A DNA stretch of 64,000 nucleotides from Candidatus Gastranaerophilales bacterium (GCA_947624685.1 CANQLJ010000001.1:1-64000), one strand, 5' to 3'; counted from the stretch's first letter, positions 32,523 through 40,563 are shown. The notes: generated by a model not told the origin, from the letters alone. Numbers and translations: made by a program.

Positions 32523-32919
32523 TATTTATCCTCAATTTACCAAAGAACAAAAAGGGCGTTTATAAGAATTAGTGTGAACAATTATGAAAAATCGCATTTT
32601 TTAAATAAATTTTTGCCCTTTTGCTCTTTGTGTTAAAAAAGAAAAAGAGTATAATACTCCCCTCTTGCATTTGACTCGGTACCGCTCCCGATTGAACTAA
32701 CCTGTCAACATAAACCAAGTTTAAAAAAAATTTTCTTTAAAGGTAATGGCAATTTTACGACTATTTTAAAAAGCAAAAAAAGCATGCCGGAACTGATTTT
32801 GGCATGCTTTTAAAAAATATCAAAACTTTATAAAATTTTTATCGATTTTAATTCATTTTTGCAGATTATGTCTGCTTTTCGCACAAATCAATATTTTACA
32901 ACTTTTTAATTTTTTCTTT
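32523..32919. other. Non-coding gap with terminator; promoter region of the late operon
   Basis: No gene is visible. A clear hairpin AAAGCATGCC / GGCATGCTTT with 12-base loop (32779-32810), flanked by A and T runs, should end transcription, probably in both directions. To its left is a perfect inverted repeat GAGTAT-A-ATACTC (about 32648-32660) with a T run on the leftward side, and TTGACA (leftward) near 32703-32708. These could be the late promoter and its control site, but no matching -10 box is obvious. Confidence 0.45.
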
Positions 32920-33225
32920 TTATTTTTTGTGCTTTTGCCCGTTGTGTCTGCTTTTTTTCGAGGTCGCAAATTTACGACTCTTTATTTTTTTAATTACCGA
33001 ATTTAAACAATTATTTAATTTCGTTAGTTCTTTGAGCAAAGTTGAATCCAAATAAATATCTGCAATTTCTTTTGTTGTGCTGACCCCGTATTCGTCCCGA
33101 AGCTCCTCGAACACTTTGCGAACCGTTCCTATTGAATAATTAAGCCTTCGGGCGATTTCTTCCGTCGGAACTCTTTGTATTAACAAATTTAAAATTTTAT
33201 CCTTCGATTCCTTGCTGACGCCCAT
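32920..33225 (-). CDS. Helix-turn-helix regulator
   Basis: The 101-residue protein has a clear helix-turn-helix of the LuxR/sigma-4 type (IQRVPTEEIARRLNYSIGTVRKVFEEL) and a very basic C-terminus (KSRKFATSKKSRHNGQKHKK). It is the last gene before a terminator and a large control gap, and just before the late operon, so it is a good candidate for the late-gene activator. The start follows AGAGGAGAAC. Confidence 0.65.
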   Translation of the reverse strand: MGVSKESKDKILNLLIQRVPTEEIARRLNYSIGTVRKVFEELRDEYGVSTTKEIADIYLDSTLLKELTKLNNCLNSVIKKIKSRKFATSKKSRHNGQKHKK

Positions 33226-33553
33226 TGTTCTCCTCTGTTGGTTTTATTTTGATGTCGTACACCACGCCAACCGATTCCGCATACAATTCGACGTTTTTTT
33301 CATTTTGTTTTCTTAGTGTGGTAAACAAAATATTTTTATCCCCTAAAAATAAGAGCAACATATAATTTTCATCGGGTTTTATGTTGTATAATAACCCGTC
33401 GCTTCTCAATGAATCGTACTTCATTAAATAATAAAAATTGTTGCATAATAATTCGCCCGAAATATCTTGAATAACCATAAGAAGCCGTGCGGCTTTTTGG
33501 TTATGTAATTTCGGAAAATCGTTGTTGAATTCGATTTCTCTTAATTCTGACAT
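33197..33553 (-). CDS. Hypothetical protein
   Basis: The 118-residue protein is not recognised. It is mixed alpha/beta, with KAARLLMVIQDISGELLCNNFYYLMKYD and LLLFLGDKNILFTTLRK. The ATG at 33553 was chosen because AAAGGAGGAAGT precedes it; the longer in-frame ORF lacks a site. It overlaps the helix-turn-helix gene downstream by 29 bases and is overlapped by the phosphatase gene upstream. Confidence 0.5.
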   Translation of the reverse strand: MSELREIEFNNDFPKLHNQKAARLLMVIQDISGELLCNNFYYLMKYDSLRSDGLLYNIKPDENYMLLLFLGDKNILFTTLRKQNEKNVELYAESVGVVYDIKIKPTEENNGRQQGIEG

Positions 33554-34101
33554 ACTTCCTCCTTTACATTGATTAAATGATTTATTTGTGATGAATATTC
33601 CGCTACAACTTGAACGGGAACAAAACCGATAATCCATTTAATGCATGGAATATTCTTTGATTTATACATTTTCAAAACTGATTCTTCGTCGTCGATAGCC
33701 AAAGCGACTTCACGCCCCGAATCAATAAAGGCTTGAAGTCGGGCGGCTTTGCTTTCGGCACTTTCCGAAATATCCGTTGTCGGGCGAAAACTGATTGAAA
33801 ATTCTTTCCCATAAACAAGTCCCGTTTTCTTTTGAATGAAGTTTATTGTTTCAACTTCAATCAATTCGCTTCGAGCGGTTAAAAAATGGATTTTTAAACC
33901 TCCCGATGCCTTAAAACAAAGATATTTATACAATGGAATTTCAATTCGATTTTTGTCGGCGTTTGCCAATCTGTTAAATAAATCAAACGCTTCATCTTTC
34001 GAAACGCCTTGAGATTTTATAACATCCCAAATCCAAGAAGAATCAATCAAACATCCGTCAAGGTCGCAAATTATATATTTTGGTTTAATTGTAGTTGTCA
34101 T
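33541..34101 (-). CDS. HAD-family phosphatase (PNK-like)
   Basis: The 186-residue protein has the HAD signs: CDLDGCLIDSS (nucleophile Asp) near residue 12, FLTARSE (motif II) near residue 73, and LAIDDEESV (motif IV) near residue 132. These match the 3'-phosphatase domain of phage polynucleotide kinases (T4 PseT) more than metabolic HADs. It could heal RNA or DNA ends cut by host defence, or act on nucleotides; the sequence does not decide. There is no kinase domain. Confidence 0.75.
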   Translation of the reverse strand: MTTTIKPKYIICDLDGCLIDSSWIWDVIKSQGVSKDEAFDLFNRLANADKNRIEIPLYKYLCFKASGGLKIHFLTARSELIEVETINFIQKKTGLVYGKEFSISFRPTTDISESAESKAARLQAFIDSGREVALAIDDEESVLKMYKSKNIPCIKWIIGFVPVQVVAEYSSQINHLINVKEEVCQN

Positions 34102-34118
34102 TTTACGCTCTGTCTCCT

Positions 34119-34427
34119 TTATTTAAAAAACTGAATCATATCAATAATAATGAACGAAACAACAACGCCGCAAATAAAGAACATTACGTTAATCGTTACA
34201 AAGTTTGATGTCATTCGGAAAAGTTTATTTTCGAGTAGTTCTTTTTTTTGTTGCAATTCTTCAAACATTTCTCGTTCTTCCTTTACAGATTCCAAGAAAC
34301 ATTCTTTGCAAAGCCAACCCGGACCAAGTTCAAAATCTTTAACCTCAATAAAAACATCGTGGTTGATTGTTCCGTCCTTTTCTTTACAATACATACAATA
34401 TTTTCTTTTTTTATTACTTTTACTCAT
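34119..34427 (-). CDS. Zinc-binding membrane protein
   Basis: This 102-residue protein joins an N-terminal zinc site (CMYCKEKD and LCKECFLE), a coiled-coil helix (EEREMFEELQQKKELLENK) and a C-terminal membrane segment (TINVMFFICGVVVSFIIIDMIQFF). It would sit in the inner membrane with the zinc part inside. The start has TGGAGG upstream. A role in superinfection exclusion or takeover of the host is possible but is guesswork. Confidence 0.55.
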   Translation of the reverse strand: MSKSNKKRKYCMYCKEKDGTINHDVFIEVKDFELGPGWLCKECFLESVKEEREMFEELQQKKELLENKLFRMTSNFVTINVMFFICGVVVSFIIIDMIQFFK

Positions 34428-34749
34428 TCTCGACCTCCAAAGAAATTTCAAATTCTTTTATTTTGTTATTTATTAAAGCAAGATTTCGTCTTGTAATATT
34501 TAAGAAGAATTTTAATATTTCAACTTGTTCTTCTTTGTCGTTAAATTCTATATTTGAAGCATAACCCATCCCCTTCATAAATGTTTGTCCGTCCTCGTCT
34601 GCAAAACTAAAACGACATAGAACAATTTTGTCGGGATTTTCAAGTGATTTTTCAAGTTCTTTTATCGCTTCCGTTTCACGCTCTTTGTCTATAAGTAAAC
34701 CGTTGTAAATTTCAATATCTTCAATTTTAATAAATTTTTGTTTATTCAT
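34420..34749 (-). CDS. Hypothetical protein
   Basis: The 109-residue protein is not recognised. It is acidic and mostly helical, with a central CRFSFADEDGQTFMKGMGYASNIEF strand region. It overlaps the next gene by a few bases and forms part of the same leftward early operon. A reasonable ribosome site (AAAGGAG) precedes the ATG. Confidence 0.5.
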   Translation of the reverse strand: MNKQKFIKIEDIEIYNGLLIDKERETEAIKELEKSLENPDKIVLCRFSFADEDGQTFMKGMGYASNIEFNDKEEQVEILKFFLNITRRNLALINNKIKEFEISLEVENE

Positions 34750-34774
34750 TTTTTAATCTCCTTTTTTATTTGTT

Positions 34775-34996
34775 CTAAAAACATTTTTCCTCTTTTAGTT
34801 CGTTCCATTCGTCGGATTCGTCGATTTTTTGAATATCGGGAATATAAACCTCGTCCGAATTCCAAAAACCAACATCGACATTTTGTTCTTTTGCTTTTCG
34901 GCGATTCATTTCTCCGACAATATACTCAAACAATTTGTAAAGTTTATCGTCTGACATTGAACGAATATAAGCCGTTAAAGTTTGTTTATTCGGCAT
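34775..34996 (-). CDS. Small hypothetical protein
   Basis: The 73-residue protein (MPNKQTLTAYIRSMSDDKLYK start) is acidic and helical. The ATG at 34996 was chosen because GGAGGAAAAAAG lies directly ahead; the longer in-frame ORF has no site and would overlap the membrane gene upstream. It overlaps the end of that gene by 11 bases in another frame. Function unknown. Confidence 0.55.
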   Translation of the reverse strand: MPNKQTLTAYIRSMSDDKLYKLFEYIVGEMNRRKAKEQNVDVGFWNSDEVYIPDIQKIDESDEWNELKEEKCF

Positions 34997-35144
34997 CTTT
35001 TTTCCTCCCGAATCCCATACGGTCGAACGAACAATGAATCGTTTCAATAAAATCGACCGTATAATTAACCATAGCGGCAACGAACCAAATCGTAAAAGCC
35101 ACGCCGCAAATTAAACCTAAAATTTTAAAAATTAGTTCAAACAT
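34986..35144 (-). CDS. 52-residue membrane protein
   Basis: This short gene encodes a protein with a single membrane segment (FKILGLICGVAFTIWFVAAM, residues 6-25) and a short basic C-terminal tail (FGRKKDAE). The start has a textbook site, GGAGGAAGAAA. It overlaps both neighbours by a few bases, which together with the strong site makes it convincing despite its size. It may be a small phage membrane effector; nothing shows which. Confidence 0.65.
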   Translation of the reverse strand: MFELIFKILGLICGVAFTIWFVAAMVNYTVDFIETIHCSFDRMGFGRKKDAE

Positions 35145-36045
35145 TTTCTTCCTCCATAATGTTCGGGAATTCTTTATATTCTTTCCCGTCTAACAAAGCT
35201 CCCGATTTTGCTTTTCCTGTTTTCAAAACGATTACTCCATTTTGACCGTCAATCGATTTACCCGTTTGTTTTTCCCATTTTTTTACATCGTTAGGGAAAA
35301 TTCCGTCAATTATACTTCCGTTTTTCAACAAAATTTTTGCCGATAATTTAGAATAAATCGGGTTTTCTATTTCAAAAGGCGGTTGTTGGTTAGAAATTAG
35401 CCATTCGCCCCATTGTTTAAAGAAAAACGGAACTTTTTGTTCTTCGCATTGTTTTTGAATGTTTCTAACCCAATCGGGGTGCATAGGTCTTGCGTTCTTT
35501 CCGCTTTCGCCGCCTACAATTACCCAATCAATCCCTTTTAAATCAAGCTCGCCCAAATCCTCCAAAAGAGGTTCGCAACTCAAAAATTTAATACTTGCAT
35601 CGGTTTGTTTTAAATATTCCATGCGGCTTTTATATTTTGCCTTTTCAACCGTAACCCCAAGCCAAACATTCGGCGGATAATAAAAGTTTAAAAGCCGTTC
35701 CGCTCTTTTTGTAAGTATTTGAAAAATATTATTTTCCCATACATTACAATGCTTTAAAATTAAATCAATTTCCCCGTCTGTTATATCCTTGTGAAAAGTG
35801 TCGGACATCGAATTTACAAAAATCATAACCTTTTGTTTCTTATTCTTTCCGACTTTGTGTTTTTTTCCGAATTCTTCAAAATGAAAAACTACATTATTAA
35901 ACGGCTTGGAATATTTCTCTTGTCCCATAGCCGTTAAGCGTTTGTGCATTTTTTCGGCATAACAATTTTGGCAACCTTCCGAAGCATGCGAGCAACCCGT
36001 AATCGGATTCCAAGTTTCATTCGTCCATTCAATTTTTGTTGACAT
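35137..36045 (-). CDS. DUF5131 (phage Gp37/Gp68) family protein
   Basis: The 302-residue protein carries the family opening IEWTNETWNPITGCSHASEGCQNCYAEKM, a three-cysteine cluster (Cys about 18, 25 and 28) like that of radical-SAM enzymes, and later VNSMSDTFH, WLGVTVE and CEPLLEDLGELDL. The family occurs in many phages and mobile elements and is likely an iron-sulfur protein that acts on RNA or protein, but its role is unknown. It lies in the early operon. Confidence 0.8.
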   Translation of the reverse strand: MSTKIEWTNETWNPITGCSHASEGCQNCYAEKMHKRLTAMGQEKYSKPFNNVVFHFEEFGKKHKVGKNKKQKVMIFVNSMSDTFHKDITDGEIDLILKHCNVWENNIFQILTKRAERLLNFYYPPNVWLGVTVEKAKYKSRMEYLKQTDASIKFLSCEPLLEDLGELDLKGIDWVIVGGESGKNARPMHPDWVRNIQKQCEEQKVPFFFKQWGEWLISNQQPPFEIENPIYSKLSAKILLKNGSIIDGIFPNDVKKWEKQTGKSIDGQNGVIVLKTGKAKSGALLDGKEYKEFPNIMEEENV

Positions 36046-36568
36046 TGTTTATTCTCCTCTTTTTTAATTCTTCATTTATCAATTCAATACTTTTGTTTAA
36101 TTGTTCCGTGGAAATCTTTTCAAGTATTTGTTTTTTCTTTTCCTCTGTATTTCTAAGATAATCGCACGAATGTTCAATTTTTTCGGCAAGGTCATTCATT
36201 AGCTCTTTTACTGTTTTTCCGTAATATTTTGAATCTACAATCGGACATTGTTCATATAAAGGTTTATCAATTCTTATTGTCGCCGCCGTTGATTCTTCAA
36301 TTTTTTCATTTAAAACATCTAAAATATAAGCAAGGATTCGCCCTGTTTTATATCCCCCAAAATCGATTCCGAGTTCCTGCCAATTTGAAACCCTTGTCGC
36401 CGCCACCCAAGCCGCAGCCACTTCGTCAATCCCCAATGGACGAGGATTATTTGCCTCGGCATTTATTTTTGCGATTTTTGGTTCGATATTTTCGCATTCT
36501 TTTTTACAAGTTTGAACCTTTTTAAAAAAATCTTTTCTAATTGTTGACATAAAATCATTGTTTTTCAT
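36029..36568 (-). CDS. Hypothetical protein
   Basis: The 179-residue protein (MKNNDFMSTIRKDFFKK start) is not recognised. It is acidic and helical, with the conserved-looking phrase GIDEVAAAWVAATRVSNWQELGIDFGGY. The ATG at 36568 has AAAGGAGAAAC upstream. It overlaps the DUF5131 gene downstream by 17 bases and the small DNA-binding protein upstream by 14. Confidence 0.5.
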   Translation of the reverse strand: MKNNDFMSTIRKDFFKKVQTCKKECENIEPKIAKINAEANNPRPLGIDEVAAAWVAATRVSNWQELGIDFGGYKTGRILAYILDVLNEKIEESTAATIRIDKPLYEQCPIVDSKYYGKTVKELMNDLAEKIEHSCDYLRNTEEKKKQILEKISTEQLNKSIELINEELKKRRINNVNKN

Positions 36569-36761
36569 TGTTTCTCCTTTTGTTTTTTCTGTATTTACCA
36601 AATTTTATTTGTTTTATTTTATTTTTGACCGCCGAAATACTTCGGCTTGGAATCATTTCGGCGACTTGGCGAATTGTTTTTTTTGAATAATTTTTATAAA
36701 CAATTTCAAGTTCTTCGCTCGACCATTTCTCCCCGTGTTTTCGTTCCTCCGTATTTCCCAC
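36555..36761 (-). CDS. Small Myb/SANT-like DNA-binding protein
   Basis: The 68-residue protein has a helical repeat like a SANT/Myb domain or the phage HTH of this shape: KWSSEELEIVYKNYSKKTIRQVAEMIPSRSISAVKNKIKQI, followed by a basic tail (KYRKNKRRNNEKQ). The tryptophan and spacing suggest DNA binding. It lies immediately after the split cytosine methyltransferase. Confidence 0.6.
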   Translation of the reverse strand: MGNTEERKHGEKWSSEELEIVYKNYSKKTIRQVAEMIPSRSISAVKNKIKQIKFGKYRKNKRRNNEKQ

Positions 36762-37630
36762 TTAAACAATCACCTCCAAAAAATTAAAAATATGAACAAT
36801 AACATCAACCGTCCAACCGTCGCCGATAACTCCGGCGGCTTTGTTACGGTTTAAAATTTTTGTATATCCTTCGGGCAAAGTTTGAAGTCGCTCAAGCTCC
36901 GTTTGATTAAGATGTCGGCAAGAATAACGGTCGTTTAAATCCTCAAAAACAAGCGTGAACATCCCCGTCGTTTCGTATCGGCGAAGCATTTTAATCTTAT
37001 TACTATAAGGACGGCTCTCGCTTTCCTTAATACAATGAGCTTTTAATCTGTCGGCATAACCGCTCGTTAAAATATCTTGCAAATAAATTTTTTTGTCTTT
37101 TGGTTGCGGAATTGCACAAGTCGGGAAACCAAAAAGATTATAATTTTTTTCGCCAATATTCGTCCAATAAAAACGATTCCGTAATTGAGCCGAAACAAGT
37201 TCCGAATTGATATTTACGGGATAAATTCCAAGGGCTTGGGAAATTATTTCGTAATCTGCAGACGGCATTTCAACATTTTCAAATAAAAAATATTTTGGTT
37301 TTAATTCCTTAAACGCCCGGACGTATTCCCAAAACAAAGAACTTTTTGAACCCTTTAAACCGAGGCGTTCGGAATGTGCATGCGATAAATCTTGACAAGG
37401 ACTTCCACCGATTAGCAAATCACACCCCCCCCGCAAACTTCGGCGAAGTTTATATTTCGAACATCGCCGAGTTGAATCGTGTCGGGATAATTATTCATTG
37501 TTACTTTTATTGCTTCGGGTTTAATTTCGCAAGCAAAATATTCGGCAACCGAAATTTTTGCTCTTTCGAGAGCGATTCTGCCGCAACTTATGCCGTCAAA
37601 TAATGAAACTACTTTTAAACCCTTTTTCAT
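36762..37630 (-). pseudogene. C5 cytosine methyltransferase split at a G tract
   Basis: Two frames together make one C5-type enzyme of about 289 residues. The first (37412-37630) has SLFDGISCGRIALERA and ends with VCGGGVIC. The second (36762-37436) holds CDLLIGGSPCQDLSHAHSERLGLKG (catalytic Pro-Cys-Gln), FLFENVEMP (ENV motif), QLRNRFYWTNIG and LNQTELERLQTLPEGYT, with the C-terminal GDGWTVDVIVHIF. The break is at eight G (eight C on the + strand, 37425-37432). With nine G the frame joins as EVCGGGCDLLIGG. So the gene is probably off by slippage, not dead. It may protect phage DNA. Confidence 0.85.
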
Positions 37631-37776
37631 TATTGCAAAACCTCAAACATTTCTTTTATTTGTTCATAGCAACAACAACCGTTGCATTTACCGTTAGCAC
37701 AACATTTTTGACAAAAATCAACATCGTCGCCAAAAATTTCTTCAAGAAGGTTCCACAACCTTTCCATTTCTTCCAT
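37630..37776 (-). CDS. 48-residue cysteine-rich protein
   Basis: A short gene encodes MEEMERLWNLLEEIFGDDVD followed by a cluster of seven cysteines within 16 residues (FCQKCCANGKCNGCCCY) and a helical end. The cysteines could bind zinc or iron. It overlaps both neighbours through TAATG stops/starts, so it is translationally coupled to the methyltransferase and to the upstream gene. A cysteine-rich microprotein with an acidic helix is a typical shape for phage anti-host proteins, but no function is shown. Confidence 0.65.
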   Translation of the reverse strand: MEEMERLWNLLEEIFGDDVDFCQKCCANGKCNGCCCYEQIKEMFEVLQ

Positions 37777-38258
37777 TATTGAACCTCCGAAGAATCTTTT
37801 ATTTTTTGACCGTGTAAAGCGATGCTTAAAACATCCGCTTTGAAATTTGTCCCGTTTGAATCGCCTTTTCCAAGGTACGTTTTACGAACGCCCGAGCTTT
37901 TCCATTCAACTTCAACAATTCCAAGTTGTTCGTGCAAGTTTGGGATTGTAAACCAAGCATGCGAAATCAAATAAAATTCGCCAAAATCCATATTTTGCCC
38001 CGAATTTAAAGCGTAAGGGAAAAATGGTTTTTTCTTTATATCTTTTATTTTGTCTTTTAATAGATTTAATTCCGTTTGTAAATTTACATTTTGCTCAATG
38101 ATTTTATTGTAATTTGATAATGACAACTTAATTGCAATTAAACGATTTACAATTTCCTCATCTTCTAAAAATTCGGCTTTTAATTTGTCGTCCTCTTTGC
38201 CTACAAGTTTATAAATCTCGTCGGCGACACATTTTGAAACGATTCTTTGTTCTTGCAT
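37776..38258 (-). CDS. Hypothetical protein
   Basis: The 160-residue protein is not recognised. The first half is a charged helix (AEFLEDEEIVNRLIAIKLSLSNYNKIIEQNVNLQTELNLLKDKIKDI), the second half is beta-rich (FGEFYLISHAWFTIPNLHEQLGIVEVEWKSSGVRKTYLGKGDSNG). It is coupled by a TAATG overlap to the cysteine-rich protein downstream. GGAG precedes the start. Confidence 0.5.
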   Translation of the reverse strand: MQEQRIVSKCVADEIYKLVGKEDDKLKAEFLEDEEIVNRLIAIKLSLSNYNKIIEQNVNLQTELNLLKDKIKDIKKKPFFPYALNSGQNMDFGEFYLISHAWFTIPNLHEQLGIVEVEWKSSGVRKTYLGKGDSNGTNFKADVLSIALHGQKIKDSSEVQ

Positions 38259-38269
38259 TTTTGTTCTCC

Positions 38270-38926
38270 TTATTTTTTGTTTTCCTTTAAAATTGCTTTT
38301 CTTTTGTTTTTAACCGTTGCCCCTTCAACACATTTGAAATCAGCTTTTGGGATAAAAAATTGTGTTCCATAGCCGTTAAAATGCAAAAAACGCCCATTTC
38401 TAACGGCTTTAAATTTTGTTATTGTGTATGTATAGCGTTGTTGATGTCTGACTTTACGCTCTATCGTGTGAATTTGAATCAAATCATTGTCTTTTAAATG
38501 TTTAAAAAGTTCGTATTGAACGCCAAAACATTCGCACATATTTCTTTTTGAATCGGCGTGGAATTCGTGAATTTCTGTATTGACATTCGTTTTTCTTAAA
38601 GTAATACGATTGTTCTCAATATCGTTAATAAGAACGCCGATGCATTGTTTTGGAGCATATTTTTCCGACAAAAAATAGCCGCCTTTTTGAATAATTTTTT
38701 CATAAAATATTGAAACAACGGTTCCGATTGAATTTGCTTCATAAGTTAAACGAAATTCATCATATTTCCGGCTTGAAATATGTCTTGCAATTTGAAGCGA
38801 AATCGGATAATAATATGAAATTCCGTTTTGCTCATAATTCGGATTGAACTCAATTTTGCTATACAAATCAAGCATCATTCCGTCAAGCTCTTTTTCGACT
38901 TGTTGGTTGATTTCTTCGTTTTCCAT
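38270..38926 (-). CDS. Hypothetical early protein
   Basis: The 218-residue protein is not recognised. It has no membrane segment; the centre contains the pattern YAPKQCIGVLINDIENNRITLRKTN and the C-terminus is very basic (FKCVEGATVKNKRKAILKENKK). Lying next to the helicase loader, it may be part of the replication module. It starts three bases after the loader gene. Confidence 0.45.
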   Translation of the reverse strand: MENEEINQQVEKELDGMMLDLYSKIEFNPNYEQNGISYYYPISLQIARHISSRKYDEFRLTYEANSIGTVVSIFYEKIIQKGGYFLSEKYAPKQCIGVLINDIENNRITLRKTNVNTEIHEFHADSKRNMCECFGVQYELFKHLKDNDLIQIHTIERKVRHQQRYTYTITKFKAVRNGRFLHFNGYGTQFFIPKADFKCVEGATVKNKRKAILKENKK

Positions 38927-38929
38927 ATA

Positions 38930-39736
38930 TTAACCCCCTAACCTTTTATTTTGATGTGAAAATTGAATTATCTTTGAATTATTGACATCAGCCAGCCTCG
39001 AAATAATTGCTTCATTAAAATAAAAAGAATCTAATTCTTCGAGAGAATGGTTCGCCGAAATGATTGTCGAGAGTTCGTTTTCGGTTCGTGTGTTTACAAT
39101 CGAATAAATGGTTTCTTTTGCATATTCGGTCGGTTTAATTTTATCGATGTCGTCCAAAAATAAAAAATCGCTTTTGTTGTAATCGTCAAGAATTTGTTTA
39201 ACCGTCTTATTATTAGATTCATTGAAAGAATCTTTAATTTCGTTCATAAAATCAACGACGTTTACAAATTTGCATTTAAACAAATACTCATTCGCCAATT
39301 CTCGACAGAGAATTGACATCAACATTGTTTTTCCCGTTCCATAATTACCGAAAAGGATTAAATTCATGCCCGTTAAATAGTTTTTAAAACCGTTTTCGTA
39401 AAATTCAACAATTCCGTTCAATGCTTTTTTTTGTGAATCATTCTCGGTTATATAATGCTCAAATTTCATTCCTTGAAATTTTCTTGGAATTTTGACAAAG
39501 GGCAGTATATATTTTTTTCGCACCGCTTCAATGTCGGATTCAAACGTGCCATAATCTTTAATATCGCAAATTTTCGAAGAGGCTCTTTTAAAATAACGGT
39601 TAATCAATTCGGCTTCGGGGCAATTACAATATCCGTCATTGACGGCAGAGCCGCAAAAAACGCATTTTCCGTCAATTATTATTTGCCCAAATTTTTCGTT
39701 AGTTTGTTTTTTACATTTAGCGATTAACTTCTCCAA
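38930..39736 (-). CDS. DnaC/IstB-like helicase loader
   Basis: The 268-residue protein loads the replicative helicase at the phage origin. It has an N-terminal cysteine cluster (CKKQ, KCVFCGSAV, GYCNCPEAE) that may bind zinc, and a C-terminal AAA+ domain: LILFGNYGTGKTMLMSILCREL (Walker A), FLFLDDIDKIKP (Walker B) and TIISANHSLEEL (sensor). It lies next to the initiator gene, as lambda P does to O. The host must supply the helicase. Confidence 0.85.
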   Translation of the reverse strand: MEKLIAKCKKQTNEKFGQIIIDGKCVFCGSAVNDGYCNCPEAELINRYFKRASSKICDIKDYGTFESDIEAVRKKYILPFVKIPRKFQGMKFEHYITENDSQKKALNGIVEFYENGFKNYLTGMNLILFGNYGTGKTMLMSILCRELANEYLFKCKFVNVVDFMNEIKDSFNESNNKTVKQILDDYNKSDFLFLDDIDKIKPTEYAKETIYSIVNTRTENELSTIISANHSLEELDSFYFNEAIISRLADVNNSKIIQFSHQNKRLGG

Positions 39737-39753
39737 AACCTAACCCCTCTTAA

Positions 39754-40545
39754 TTAACCGTAACATCTTGAATATTTGCCTTCGTTTTCAAATTCCGACA
39801 ACGATAATTGTTCGTTTTTTGGGAAAACTTTTTGAAATACCCAATTAGAGCGATTTAAAACGGCGTAATCTGATTTATATTTTCGCCCCGATGATTCTTT
39901 ATAATTTGACAAAATCGCAATTCCTTCGTTGAATTTTTCTTCGTTTTTATAAAGCTCTTTCAATTTTCCAATTTCGTCTTGAGTTAAAAAAACATTATTA
40001 AATTCGCCAAAAGAAATTTTTTCTTTTTGTTTTTTCTTTTTTTCTGTTTTAGTAATTTGTTTTAAATTATTATTATTGATATTTATTTGTTCGGATTTTT
40101 CCGAATCGGTTGAACCGTTTCGGTTTGTCTGCATCGGATTAACCGTAACGGAAAACCCGTTGCGGATATTTTCTTCGGTTTTTTCTGACCGTAACGGAAA
40201 ACCCGTTGCGGTTAAACCCTTATAATTTGGGTTTTCTTCGGGATTTTCGTAAAATGTATAAAAAGTAGAAAAAGCCCCTTTATTTGTTCTTTTTGCTTCA
40301 ATGGTAAGAAAACAATATTTTTTTAATTCATTCAAGGCGTTTGTTACAGCTTCTCGTCCGTCTTTCGACAACGTAACAAGTCCCGCTATTGAATAATCCC
40401 AATTTTCGGGGAGGGACAAACATAATGACAACAATCCCTTTGCTTTTAGTGATAAATACTTCGCTCGCAAGTGAATATTGCTCATCGTAGTAAAATTTTC
40501 ATTTTTTACAACACGGCATTGTTTGCCGTTGCTTTCGGTTCTCAT
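39754..40545 (-). CDS. Replication initiator, winged-helix (O-like)
   Basis: The 263-residue protein has an N-terminal winged-helix domain of the phage replication type (FTTMSNIHLRAKYLSLKAKGLLSLCLSLPENWDYSIAGLVTLSKDGREAVTNALNELKKYCFL), a low-complexity linker with poly-Asn and Lys, and a C-terminal DnaD-like helical part that ends SNWVFQKVFPKNEQLSL. It should bind the origin and recruit the loader encoded just downstream. Its linker coding sequence contains inverted repeats that look like the origin itself. Confidence 0.75.
   Translation of the reverse strand: MRTESNGKQCRVVKNENFTTMSNIHLRAKYLSLKAKGLLSLCLSLPENWDYSIAGLVTLSKDGREAVTNALNELKKYCFLTIEAKRTNKGAFSTFYTFYENPEENPNYKGLTATGFPLRSEKTEENIRNGFSVTVNPMQTNRNGSTDSEKSEQININNNNLKQITKTEKKKKQKEKISFGEFNNVFLTQDEIGKLKELYKNEEKFNEGIAILSNYKESSGRKYKSDYAVLNRSNWVFQKVFPKNEQLSLSEFENEGKYSRCYG
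40115..40211. other. Candidate replication origin inside the initiator gene
   Basis: Two exact copies of a 23-base imperfect inverted repeat (CCGTAACGG-AAAAC-CCGTTGCGG) lie 46 bases apart at 40143-40165 and 40189-40211, with a related half, CCGTTTCGG, at 40115-40123. They fall in the linker region of the initiator gene, beside an AT-rich run (about 40050-40085). Lambda also has its origin, a set of inverted repeats beside an AT-rich stretch, inside gene O. Confidence 0.6.
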
Positions 40546-40563
40546 CTTAAAGGCTCCATTTTT

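Noticed and set aside
32640-32712. tRNA-like D-arm sequence (GGTTAGTTCAATCGG on the - strand)
   Set aside because: It looks like the start of a tRNA, but no anticodon stem or acceptor pairing can be built, so I do not call a tRNA.
32920-33225. A true terminase small subunit near the methyltransferases
   Set aside because: The helix-turn-helix gene could be mistaken for one, but a better Nu1-like protein overlaps the large subunit at 28.6-29.2 kb.
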